Shown here: piece by piece, positions 25,265-33,507 of the stretch
Position numbering within the stretch: the stretch's first letter is position 1
How the letters are laid out: each line of letters begins with the position of its first letter
DNA from: Lysinibacillus_B sp036662795
Lineage (GTDB): Bacteria > Bacillota > Bacilli > Bacillales_A > Planococcaceae
DNA: 64,000 nt
Reading direction: 5' to 3'
NCBI RefSeq assembly: GCF_036662795.1
Contig: NZ_JBAFWZ010000001.1
Span: 310,001-374,000 of the forward strand
Position numbers and translations under genes: made by a program
The notes under the pieces: model-generated
What the model was told of the DNA's origin: nothing
Seen by the model: the letters and a program-made list of their open reading frames with translations, nothing else
Databases searched by the model: none

Positions 25265-26788
25265 TTAACCTGTATAATTTTTTTCTGTCATAAGCAGCAC
25301 CATTTCTAAATAGAGACGATTTTCATATGCCATAAAATCAGAGCCTAAGATTTGTTCAATCTTTTCTAGTCGATGATAGAGGGTTTGTCTTACGATAAAT
25401 AACTTCTCAGCCGTATCTTTTTTTAAGCCATTACACCGTAAATAAACCTTTAATGTGTGAATTAAATTGCTATTATACTTTTGATCATATTGCTGTAGTA
25501 GATCTATTTTTTCCTCTGCCACTCTCATAATAAGATGGTTTTGCTGCAAAACCTGTACGAGATGATATAAATATAAATCCTCATAAAAGTAAGATAGTCC
25601 CGTTTTTTTCCACCTAATCCCAACTGTATCTTGAGCAGTTAAAAAGCTTTCCTCGAGTTGATTAAAATGCGAAACATAACGGCCAACTCCAATATGTGCT
25701 TCAAATTGCGCTTGCTGGACGGATTCATCCCAAGCCCTTTTCAACCTTTCCTTATAACAGCCCTTTCCTCGAATATCACAGACGATAAAGATCAATCGTT
25801 TGGACTGTTCTACAGTAAAAGCTTGAAATCCTTCCTTTTCTAACGCCTTCCGTATAGTAATCTTGTAGTAGGTTATATCCTTTTTCTTAATTTCCCGCTT
25901 CAATTGATGGATCATAACAATCCAATGCGCCTCTTTCAGCCTTGGATTCCATTCATCTAAAAATAATGAAATTTCTTCATTGGAGCTTTTCCCGTTTACC
26001 CAATTTTCAAGAAATTGACGATATTCACTTTCTGACTTTTCTTCAATATATAAATCTCTTAAAACACATTGCGATAACGTCACGATTGTCCTATCCAAAA
26101 TGAGGGTATCGAAATCCGTTAATTCACGAACCGGCGAATAGATATACACCTTTCCATACGGCTGTTGGAATAAGTTTAATTCACAGCAGGCAATATTTCT
26201 AGACTCTTTATCTTTATAATATAAAAAATATTCAGAATCCTTGTTCGGTATAAAAGTATAGGATTGATTTTTCAGCTCTAAAACAACATTCACTTGTAAA
26301 TAGCGCTGCATATAGAGCAATATTTGATTAATATCATTGATTTTTAATGAATATTTATTAATTTGCTGTGCGTAATCCTCGAGCCTCTTTAACGCTTCGA
26401 ACTGCTGATGAATAATAATGGCATGAACGTCCTGTGTTATTTCTATAAATTTTACGACTTCTGTAAAAACGATAAGCGGAAAATGCAAGCGATCTGCTAG
26501 TTTAATAACACTTTGCGGAATTTCCGCTATATACTCACCGAGCTCTACACAAAGTCCGGCTACATGTAACCCATTAAGCTGCTCTATAAAAGATAAGAAC
26601 CCCTGTTCATTATCCTTTAGTACGACACCCGTTGTTAAAACAAGTTCATTTCCTTGGATTAGTTGCTTTACTTCAACGATTTCCAAAATATGTACCCATT
26701 TAATCCCTCGGGCTAACCCTTTTTCACCAGCAACAACCTTAGCACAATCAAAGTGTTTTCGATTTAATACGTCCTGAACCGTAATCAT
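25265..26788 (-). CDS. PucR family transcriptional regulator
   Basis: The 507-residue protein has an N-terminal PucR domain (VQDVLNRKHFDCAKVVAG, then GIKWVHILEI and LVLTTGVVLKDN), a central GGDEF-like/CdaR-type region and a C-terminal helix-turn-helix (LRCNGLKKDTAEKLFIVRQTLYHRLEKIEQILG). Such regulators control purine, pyrimidine or omega-amino acid catabolism. ATG 26788 is chosen because GAGGTG lies eight bases upstream. It is divergent from the carbamoylase gene and precedes the aminotransferase gene by about 140 bases, so it probably controls the whole locus. Confidence 0.9.
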   Translation of the reverse strand: MITVQDVLNRKHFDCAKVVAGEKGLARGIKWVHILEIVEVKQLIQGNELVLTTGVVLKDNEQGFLSFIEQLNGLHVAGLCVELGEYIAEIPQSVIKLADRLHFPLIVFTEVVKFIEITQDVHAIIIHQQFEALKRLEDYAQQINKYSLKINDINQILLYMQRYLQVNVVLELKNQSYTFIPNKDSEYFLYYKDKESRNIACCELNLFQQPYGKVYIYSPVRELTDFDTLILDRTIVTLSQCVLRDLYIEEKSESEYRQFLENWVNGKSSNEEISLFLDEWNPRLKEAHWIVMIHQLKREIKKKDITYYKITIRKALEKEGFQAFTVEQSKRLIFIVCDIRGKGCYKERLKRAWDESVQQAQFEAHIGVGRYVSHFNQLEESFLTAQDTVGIRWKKTGLSYFYEDLYLYHLVQVLQQNHLIMRVAEEKIDLLQQYDQKYNSNLIHTLKVYLRCNGLKKDTAEKLFIVRQTLYHRLEKIEQILGSDFMAYENRLYLEMVLLMTEKNYTG

Positions 26789-26933
26789 TAAACAACACCT
26801 CGCTCGATTAACTTTACACAATGTCTATTAATTTATTGTATTATTTTACAGCGTGTTAGTACAACTAAACGCTACTTTATGTTATATTTTCTGTATTCTG
26901 GCACGAATATGCCTAAGAGTAGGAGGGATATAA

Positions 26934-28190
26934 ATGCTAAAAACAAATCGGCAACGACTGCAAGAGACTTTGACCCTTTTTAGTCAATATGGGGCCACTG
27001 AACATAACGGTGTTACCCGTCTTTCTTTATCCGAGGAGGATATTTTGGCACGGGACAAGTTTAAAGAAATTTGCGAAAGCAATGGTTTAAACGTAACCGT
27101 CGATGATATGGGCAATATGTATGCTACACTGCCAAGCACAACGAATAATCCCCCGATTGTGATCGGCTCTCATTTGGATTCTGTTATTAAAGGGGGACGC
27201 TTTGATGGAGTATTAGGTGTATTAACAGCATTAGAAGTTGTCCAAACAATTCAAGATGCCGATATCAAATTAGATTACCCTGTAACGATCGTAAACTTTA
27301 CAAACGAAGAAGGCGCTCGCTTTGAACCTTCACTTATGGCTTCTGGTGTCTTATCCGGCAAATTTGTTAAGGAAGTAATGCTGGCCTCGAAGGATCGCCA
27401 AGGGATTACCTTCTGTCAAGCCCTGAGAGAAAGCGGGTATGAAGGAAGCGAAGCTCATCGCTTAAAGGAAGCAAAGGCTTATGTAGAACTGCATATCGAG
27501 CAAGGACCTGTCCTAGAACATTATCAAAAGGATATCGGTGTCGTTACAGGTGTTTTAGGGATGGTCTGCTATGAAATTTCAGTTGACGGAGAATCGAATC
27601 ATGCTGGCACAACACCTATTTCGATGAGAAAGGATAGCATGTTTGCCTCTATGAACATTATTTCGATCCTCCGGCAAAAATTAAAAGGGCTTCCTGAGGA
27701 TTTAGTTTATACAATTGGAAGAATCAACGCTACTCCTAATATTCATACCGTTATACCGAATAATGTAACCTTCACACTCGAATCACGCCATCAAGACCCT
27801 CACGTCATTTCACAGGTTGAGCAAATCATTGAAGAATTACCGAAAGAAATCGAACAATGTCATGTGAGCACAAAAAAACTATGGGACCGAGATACAGTTC
27901 ATTTCGATGCTGCAATCGTCGAAGCAGTCAACACGAGTGTGGATGATTTAGGCTATACAAAGCATAAAATGTTTAGCGGCGCCGGACATGATGCACAATT
28001 TATTGCGTCCTATATACCTTCTAGCATGATTTTCGTACCAAGTGCAAAGGGCTATAGCCACCGTGAGGATGAATATACTTCTTACGATGAATGCTCAAAA
28101 GGAGCAGACGTTCTCCTTCATACAGTCTTAAAAATCGCAAAGGCAGAAGTCTCACTTGCCGACAGTTTGGCAAATCAAAAGACCCCCTAA
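26934..28190 (+). CDS. Zn-dependent carbamoylase (beta-ureidopropionase/allantoate amidohydrolase family)
   Basis: The 418-residue M20-fold amidase has the metal-binding sequence GSHLDSVIKGGRFDGVLGV, the NEEGARF block, the HIEQGPVLE metal ligand and substrate segment, a lid domain with GESNHAGTTPISMR, and SGAGHDAQFIA near the end. The family hydrolyses N-carbamoyl amino acids or allantoate. Given the complete set of neighbours, N-carbamoyl-beta-alanine is the likely substrate, giving beta-alanine, CO2 and ammonia. AGGAGGG precedes ATG 26934. It is the only pathway gene on the plus strand, divergent from pucR. Confidence 0.92.
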   Translation: MLKTNRQRLQETLTLFSQYGATEHNGVTRLSLSEEDILARDKFKEICESNGLNVTVDDMGNMYATLPSTTNNPPIVIGSHLDSVIKGGRFDGVLGVLTALEVVQTIQDADIKLDYPVTIVNFTNEEGARFEPSLMASGVLSGKFVKEVMLASKDRQGITFCQALRESGYEGSEAHRLKEAKAYVELHIEQGPVLEHYQKDIGVVTGVLGMVCYEISVDGESNHAGTTPISMRKDSMFASMNIISILRQKLKGLPEDLVYTIGRINATPNIHTVIPNNVTFTLESRHQDPHVISQVEQIIEELPKEIEQCHVSTKKLWDRDTVHFDAAIVEAVNTSVDDLGYTKHKMFSGAGHDAQFIASYIPSSMIFVPSAKGYSHREDEYTSYDECSKGADVLLHTVLKIAKAEVSLADSLANQKTP

Positions 28191-28215
28191 TCTCTTTCTT
28201 ATATAGCAATAATAG

Positions 28216-28247
28216 AAGGACCACCTCATTCGTTTGAGGTGGTCTTT
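28216..28247. terminator. Bidirectional terminator
   Basis: AAGGACCACCTCA pairs with TGAGGTGGTCTTT around a 6-base loop. It serves the carbamoylase gene and the converging hemAT gene, whose stop codon is at 28256. Confidence 0.85.
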
Positions 28248-28255
28248 ACAATAGA

Positions 28256-29563
28256 TTAAATACTTGTAGCTGTTTGATAAAGCTGATCGGCAGTTGAAGC
28301 GACTGTTCTTGTTTCTTTCTCGATTGAGTCAATGACGCCAGATAAATTAGAAATGTCTTTCGCTACTAGCGAAATTTGTCTCTCATTTTGTTCAATGGCA
28401 TCTAGTATTTGCTGAAACTTCTTTTGTGTACTAATGGAAACATTAACCCCTGCTTCTACTCGTACTTGTACTGAGTTAATCATATCGACTGCACTTGCTG
28501 TTAATGAAGTCGAGTTTTGTACAAGACTTGTAATATTTTCAACAGATTCTTTTGACTGTTCAGCTAGTTTTCTCACCTCTTGTGCCACTACGGCAAAACC
28601 CTTTCCATGCTCCCCCGCTCTAGCTGCTTCTATGGAGGCATTTAGTGCAAGTAAGTTCGTCTGATCGGCAATACCCTTGACAATCGACACAATCGAAATG
28701 ATTTGATGGGATGACTGCTCTAAACTATTAATCCTATCCGCCATTTCTTTTGTACTTGCCATTATTTCGATCATTTCGTTTTCTAAAGTTGTCACCTCGT
28801 CTTTTCCAATCACGGCGTCACTATGAATCCCTTGAACAATTTCAACATTCGAATCAATCGTTTTACTAATATCATCGGTATGTACATTTACTTGCTCAAT
28901 CGATACACTCGTTTGTTCTGTTAATTGGGCCAAATCTTCACTTATGGCTGACATTTTATTCTTTAGTTCATTCTTCACAATATTATATTGCTCATGTCGT
29001 AGATTAATATTCTCTTTTTCATATTCTTCTAGAACAATTTGCATTTCAAGATTGATTAGCTTTGACACGTTTAACGTAACTTGCTCTCGTATTGTCGAAT
29101 CCTTTATGTCTTGCACGATCAGTCCTACAATAACTTCCTGCAACTTTTGAAATGTCCCCATATACCACTTCGGCTCTAATCCAATTTTAAAATGCATTCG
29201 AGCTAATCTTCTTTTTCGCTCAATCGTCTGTTCATTAAAAATACCATCAAACATAGCTATAATATAGGTACCGAGTGTTTTCTTTAACGCGTCTATTTTT
29301 GTCCGTTCCTCAATAATTTTTCGTAGCGATGGGATGGAAAGCACATTTTGGTAAAAAACCTCTGTCACCTCTTCGATGCCATTCATGATATGAGGTTGAT
29401 AGGATTTAATCTTTCGTAGCTCAGCTTCATGAATACAGATTAACTTCATCTGTTTTTCTAATTCTGGCATACCTTCAAAATCCATTATAGGCTTAAAATT
29501 CGAAATTTTTTCTGATGTAACATGGCTATCTTGTCGTACTTCACGTTTCCAAAATTTCATCAT
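28256..29563 (-). CDS. hemAT: Heme-based aerotaxis transducer HemAT
   Basis: The 435-residue soluble chemoreceptor has an N-terminal globin-coupled sensor domain (about 30-190) with the likely proximal heme histidine in RRLARMHFKIGLEPKWYMG (about residue 124). The C-terminal methyl-accepting signalling domain carries the conserved hairpin tip IADQTNLLALNASIEAARAG followed by FAVVAQEVRKLAEQS. It has no membrane segments. It senses oxygen and signals to CheA/CheW. ATG 29563 follows a GAGGAG site; a second ATG is adjacent. The divergent neighbour is the MerR/B12-fold regulator. Confidence 0.95.
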   Translation of the reverse strand: MMKFWKREVRQDSHVTSEKISNFKPIMDFEGMPELEKQMKLICIHEAELRKIKSYQPHIMNGIEEVTEVFYQNVLSIPSLRKIIEERTKIDALKKTLGTYIIAMFDGIFNEQTIERKRRLARMHFKIGLEPKWYMGTFQKLQEVIVGLIVQDIKDSTIREQVTLNVSKLINLEMQIVLEEYEKENINLRHEQYNIVKNELKNKMSAISEDLAQLTEQTSVSIEQVNVHTDDISKTIDSNVEIVQGIHSDAVIGKDEVTTLENEMIEIMASTKEMADRINSLEQSSHQIISIVSIVKGIADQTNLLALNASIEAARAGEHGKGFAVVAQEVRKLAEQSKESVENITSLVQNSTSLTASAVDMINSVQVRVEAGVNVSISTQKKFQQILDAIEQNERQISLVAKDISNLSGVIDSIEKETRTVASTADQLYQTATSI

Positions 29564-29644
29564 AACCGTCTCCTCAGTCTTTTATACGTTTAAATAATTG
29601 TATATCATGACTCGCTTTTTTTCGTCAATCTTTCTGACTCAAAA

Positions 29645-29688
29645 GTTGTACAAAGATTGTACAACCAACTCTGCTCATATAGTATAAT
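29645..29688 (+). promoter_or_regulatory. Tandem 11-bp repeats and -10 element of the MerR/B12-fold regulator gene
   Basis: GTTGTACAAAG (29645-29655) and ATTGTACAACC (29656-29666) are direct repeats with an exact 11-bp pitch, followed by a perfect -10 TATAAT at 29683-29688. The repeats cover the -35 region. CarH/LitR-type MerR proteins bind operators built of tandem 11-bp repeats, so this is a likely self-regulatory site. The related array at 33347-33390 supports it. Confidence 0.6.
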
Positions 29689-29738
29689 ATTAATAAAAGC
29701 TCACTCGCGCCCGATTACAACGGTACAGCTGCTTGCGA

Positions 29739-29853
29739 GCCCGAAGCGAAAGGAAACTCTCAGACACTTTCGCCCTATGGAGCAGTTCGCAACATCGTGC
29801 ATGCGGCGCCAATGCTTACACACTCTTTAAACTTGAAAAAACTTATACTTTCC
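29739..29853 (+). repeat. Intergenic element, copy A (partner at 48194-48308)
   Basis: This GC-rich stretch aligns without gaps to 48194-48308. Shared anchors at identical spacing are CCGAAGCGAAAG, GCATGCGGCGC and TTAAACTTGAAAAAACT. It lies in the long leader between the regulator promoter and its start codon at 29933. A short frame through it on the plus strand (29733-29918) is not considered a gene. It may be a dispersed repeat or a structured RNA. Confidence 0.55.
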
Positions 29854-29932
29854 AATTTAAAAAGGTTGATGGATCTAACACATTAAAAACTCATAAAAAT
29901 GAGAAAAATGTTTTATAGAGAGGTTGATAAAA

Positions 29933-30838
29933 ATGAATTCAAATGCTGCTAAATGGCATTATAATATAACACAGGTTTCAGAAATTACAGGGTTATCAAA
30001 ACAGGTGATTCGTAAATGGGAGGAGCGATATAGATTAGTTCAACCCGAAAGACTTGAAAACGGTCACCGTGTTTATAATGAGAAGGATTTACAATTATTA
30101 TTAAAAGTTCGAAATTTATCTCAGCAAGGCTATTCTATAAAACAGGCTGTAGTAATAGCTCAGGAACAAGAGGCTAAAGAAGAACTATCTTCACCTTCTA
30201 TTAAACATGTAGAAGAAGGGATGAACGATTTTTTCTTTTTGTTACTAGAAAAAGGTGCACACTGTAACGAAAATGAACTAAACCGTATTCTTCAGCAGGC
30301 ACATCATTCCCTTGGACTATCCAAATTTCTTTCGACGGTTGTGATTCCCTTTATGAAAGAGATTGGAAATCGGTGGGAGAAAAAGGAGTGGACTGAATAT
30401 CAAGAAGCCGTTTCATCAATGATTGTACGAGATTATTTAGTACAAATACGAAGGAACTTTCCCTATAAAGAAGATGCACCTCTCATAATGGGTGCATGCC
30501 TACCTGGAGAATATCATGAAGTACCGCTCCATATTTTGCTATTGCAGGCGATGATGGCGGGCTGGAAATCATTCTTAGTTGGCAGCTCTCCAGCTCTAGG
30601 TGCAATCGAATCATTAGTCGAACAGTTGCAGCCAAAGGTCGTTTTACTTTCTGCTTCAACTACTCTGCCTTTTGAATCCCATCCAACATTACTAGAGGGA
30701 TTGGATCGTTTTGCCGCAAAACATCGGACTACACGGTTTTATATTGGGGGCGCTGGCTCTATCGAATTTATTAAAGGATATCCGTTACAATCGATCAATG
30801 TGGTAAATGATATTGAAGAGATAATTAATCTTCCATAA
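29933..30838 (+). CDS. MerR-family regulator with B12-binding-like domain (CarH/LitR type)
   Basis: The 301-residue protein has an N-terminal MerR helix-turn-helix (YNITQVSEITGLSKQVIRKWEERY, about 10-33) and recognition wing (ENGHRVYNEKD), then a CarH-like helical cap and Rossmann-like cobalamin domain. The cap signature W-x9-E-H is W148-x9-E158-A159, so the His is replaced. The cobalamin loop reads GEYHEVP: His195, the expected lower cobalt ligand, is kept but the following Gly of ExHxxG is not. CarH/LitR proteins repress carotenoid genes in the dark using adenosylcobalamin. Here B12 or light sensing may be altered. The ATG follows GAGAGGTTG; crtI lies 2.7 kb downstream. Confidence 0.85.
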   Translation: MNSNAAKWHYNITQVSEITGLSKQVIRKWEERYRLVQPERLENGHRVYNEKDLQLLLKVRNLSQQGYSIKQAVVIAQEQEAKEELSSPSIKHVEEGMNDFFFLLLEKGAHCNENELNRILQQAHHSLGLSKFLSTVVIPFMKEIGNRWEKKEWTEYQEAVSSMIVRDYLVQIRRNFPYKEDAPLIMGACLPGEYHEVPLHILLLQAMMAGWKSFLVGSSPALGAIESLVEQLQPKVVLLSASTTLPFESHPTLLEGLDRFAAKHRTTRFYIGGAGSIEFIKGYPLQSINVVNDIEEIINLP

Positions 30839-30914
30839 ACTAGTCAAAATAGGCGTTTGCATATTGTTTTTTGAAGCAACATTTAAAATTGGTATGAATG
30901 GAGGTTATTCAATA

Positions 30915-32195
30915 ATGAGTTTTAGTCAAGCTATATTGGACTCTCTTCCAGACAATATTGCTGTGGTCAACAATGCAGGAATCATTCTAGCAGTTAATAA
31001 ATCTTGGATTAACTTTTCCGAAGAAAATAGCGGGAACTTATGCAAAAGTTCAATAGGAACTAATTATCTCAACGTTTGTCAAAAAGAGGTAAAAGACGGA
31101 ATCTCTCTTGTTTTAAGTGGTAGCTTAACGCAATATACTTTTGAATATCCTTGTCATGACGAAAATCAATTAAGATGGTTTCTATTGCGGGCAACACCAA
31201 TAAAAGTAGATGACTTTGCCCATTACGGTGCAGTCATTTCCCATGTGAATATAACGGACAGAAAAATTGCTGAGCTACAACTAGCCCAAAAGGAAAAACG
31301 CTATCGATTAATTACTGAAAACTCAACTGATTTTATCTCAATTCATACTATTAAGAGTGTTTTTACATTCGCTTCTCCTATTTGTGAGTCCGTGTTAGGC
31401 TACGATACATCCGAATTAATCGGAAAATCGCTATTTGACCTATTGCACCCGGAAGATAGAAAGAAAATACAACAATTTTTTGAGTTATCAATAAACCAGC
31501 ATGAGGTTCAAACCGCCCTATTTCGAATAGGTAAAAAAAATAAGGAATATATTTGGTTTGAAACAAAATGTAAGTATATCCACTCTCCCGAAGATAATGA
31601 GGAAGAAATTATTTGTATTTCTCGAGATGTTACAGCGCAGCAATTAAAATTAATACAGCTCGAAGCAGAAAAAAAATCTCTTCAGAAGGCAATCTATACT
31701 GATGAATTGACAGGTATTTATAATCGCAGACTCTTTAATAAGTTGTTACAAGAGCAGTTTGTAAAGCTTGAACAATTTCATCACAATTTTTCGTTGCTAA
31801 TGATTGATATTGATTACTTTAAACAATATAACGATACATACGGGCATCCACAGGGAGATCAATGCTTATATAGAGTGGCAAATACAATTAAACAAGAAAT
31901 TCGTGAAAATGATTTAGTTTTTAGAATCGGTGGAGAAGAATTTTGTGTATTCTTACCAAAAACAACTAAACGAGATGCAATTTCTTTAGCAAATAGGCTT
32001 CGTAAATGCATTGAAAGTTTAAATATTCCACACGCTTCTTCTTCTGCTAGTCCATTTATTACGATCAGCATAGGTGTATCAACCTTTACAAAAAACGAAG
32101 GCACCAAGTTGGATGCTCAATCTCTTATAAAAAAAGCAGATCGAGCCCTATACAAGGCGAAGGAAAAAGGCAGAAATATCGTCATAGCTCAATAG
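30915..32195 (+). CDS. PAS-PAS diguanylate cyclase (GGDEF domain)
   Basis: The 426-residue soluble protein has two PAS domains (about 1-115 and 125-245, the second with LIGKSLFDLLHPEDRKK) and a C-terminal GGDEF domain (about 260-426). The active site is intact (RIGGEEFCVFLP), and an RxxD inhibitory site (REND) sits five residues ahead, so it should make cyclic di-GMP and be product-inhibited. Metal-binding IDIDYFKQYND is present. The start at ATG 30915 follows GGAGG by ten bases; longer in-frame starts lack such a site. It is followed after 33 bases by the EAL protein gene, suggesting a synthesis/degradation pair. Confidence 0.9.
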   Translation: MSFSQAILDSLPDNIAVVNNAGIILAVNKSWINFSEENSGNLCKSSIGTNYLNVCQKEVKDGISLVLSGSLTQYTFEYPCHDENQLRWFLLRATPIKVDDFAHYGAVISHVNITDRKIAELQLAQKEKRYRLITENSTDFISIHTIKSVFTFASPICESVLGYDTSELIGKSLFDLLHPEDRKKIQQFFELSINQHEVQTALFRIGKKNKEYIWFETKCKYIHSPEDNEEEIICISRDVTAQQLKLIQLEAEKKSLQKAIYTDELTGIYNRRLFNKLLQEQFVKLEQFHHNFSLLMIDIDYFKQYNDTYGHPQGDQCLYRVANTIKQEIRENDLVFRIGGEEFCVFLPKTTKRDAISLANRLRKCIESLNIPHASSSASPFITISIGVSTFTKNEGTKLDAQSLIKKADRALYKAKEKGRNIVIAQ

Positions 32196-32228
32196 GAATA
32201 CATACCGATAAAAATTGGAGGAATAATT

Positions 32229-33212
32229 ATGCCTTGTAAAAGCTGTTTAGTATTAGAGCTTGAATACGAGATTGGATTAATGGGCTCTAAAAATATATCA
32301 CTACGTCAAACAATCATAAACCATCTTACTAGAAGAGGTTTTCGAATTGACGGATCGAATGATTTTTTGAAGATCGGTGAGTCGGCTGTTAAAGAATTTT
32401 TAGACTTTTGTCAGGACTATATGGATCAGGAGAATGTGTATTTTCGCCTTGAGGAAAAAGAATGGCGACCAATTACAGAAATCGAACATATAGTCAAAAT
32501 GCAGTGGATTGATGAAGTTATACGTAAAAAATTGGTTGTAAGCTTTTCACAGCCTATTGTTAATAGAGATGAAGAAATCTTTGCCTATGAAGTTCTTTCG
32601 AGATTTACAAAAGATGATGGCTCTTTTATATACCCAAATGAAATTTTTTCGGCTGCGCGAAATCGTGGTCGCCTATATGCATTAGATCGAATGTGTCGAA
32701 TGGCTGCCGTTCGGTATTCAGCTATCCTACAGAAAAAAACATTTATCAACTTTATTCCAACCTCTATTTATTCGCCGGAACACTGCCTACAGTCTACTGT
32801 TCAGCTTGCGAATCAATTAGGAATTGACCCGAATCAATTTGTTTTTGAAGTCGTTGAATCAGATAAAGTAGATGACATTGAGCATTTGAAAACAATTTTA
32901 AATTATTATAAAGAAAAAGGATTTCAATATGCACTCGATGATGTCGGAGAAGGCTATAGTACCATCGAAATGCTTGCCGATTTGCAACCACATTATATGA
33001 AATTAGATATGAAGTTTGTTCAAGGAGTAAGTTTTGATAGCGAGAAACAACGAGTAGCCCTATTATTTTTAGAAAAAGCGAAGGAAATTGGAGCAACTCC
33101 ACTTGCTGAAGGGGTTGAAACTCGTGAAGATTTTGAATGGTTGAAGGGAAATGGCTACGAGCTTTTCCAAGGATACTTATTCGGCAAGCCTAGTATTACT
33201 CCTCAAAGATAA
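32229..33212 (+). CDS. EAL-domain cyclic di-GMP phosphodiesterase
   Basis: The 327-residue protein has an unassigned N-terminal region of about 95 residues (beginning MPCKSCLVLELEYEIG) and an EAL domain. The signature is YEVLSRF. The Asn (NFIPT), the Glu of FEVVES, the paired acidic residues of ALDDVGEGYS, the Lys of KLDMKF, AEGVET and QGYLFGKP are all in place. The catalytic residues therefore look complete, so hydrolysis of cyclic di-GMP is likely. TTGGAGG precedes ATG 32229. It ends at a strong terminator, and probably shares transcription with the cyclase gene upstream. Confidence 0.9.
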   Translation: MPCKSCLVLELEYEIGLMGSKNISLRQTIINHLTRRGFRIDGSNDFLKIGESAVKEFLDFCQDYMDQENVYFRLEEKEWRPITEIEHIVKMQWIDEVIRKKLVVSFSQPIVNRDEEIFAYEVLSRFTKDDGSFIYPNEIFSAARNRGRLYALDRMCRMAAVRYSAILQKKTFINFIPTSIYSPEHCLQSTVQLANQLGIDPNQFVFEVVESDKVDDIEHLKTILNYYKEKGFQYALDDVGEGYSTIEMLADLQPHYMKLDMKFVQGVSFDSEKQRVALLFLEKAKEIGATPLAEGVETREDFEWLKGNGYELFQGYLFGKPSITPQR

Positions 33213-33232
33213 TTGAATAGTGAAATGATTCC

Positions 33233-33274
33233 CATGGACAAAGGTGAGACAGTATCCTTTGTCCATGTTTTTTT
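33233..33274 (+). terminator. Strong terminator after the EAL gene
   Basis: CATGGACAAAGG (33233-33244) pairs with CCTTTGTCCATG (33256-33267), followed by seven T residues. Confidence 0.92.
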
Positions 33275-33346
33275 ATTGAAAATTTGCATTATAGCAAGCC
33301 ACCTTCCCCCTATTTTCTTAACTTATAGATTTATATGTTGCACATT

Positions 33347-33390
33347 TCTGTACAACACTCGTATAATAATTGTATAACTATTGTATAACT
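33347..33390 (+). promoter_or_regulatory. Four tandem 11-bp repeats upstream of crtI (CarH/LitR-type operator)
   Basis: Four abutting 11-mers, TCTGTACAACA, CTCGTATAATA, ATTGTATAACT and ATTGTATAACT, share the pattern NTNGTAYAAYN with no gaps. The last one supplies a -35-like TTGTAT, with TTATAC about 18 bases further on, so a bound repressor would block RNA polymerase. The same word is repeated twice upstream of the MerR/B12-fold gene at 29645. Confidence 0.6.
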
Positions 33391-33507
33391 CATTTTCGCA
33401 CAAGTTATACATACTACATACATTTTGTACATAATTGATAGGCTAACATACAGCCCAATCCAACTATGTAAAAAAAGACCAGACAATTGATATGGAGGAG
33501 CTATCTT

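Noticed and set aside
26898..26913. Sigma-54-like promoter (CTGGCACG...ATGC) ahead of the carbamoylase gene
   Set aside because: The distance from GG to GC is one base shorter than sigma-54 promoters tolerate, and PucR is not a sigma-54 activator.
29733..29918. 61-codon plus-strand reading frame before the CarH-like gene
   Set aside because: It covers intergenic element A, whose second copy does not keep this frame, and it lacks a proper ribosome binding site.
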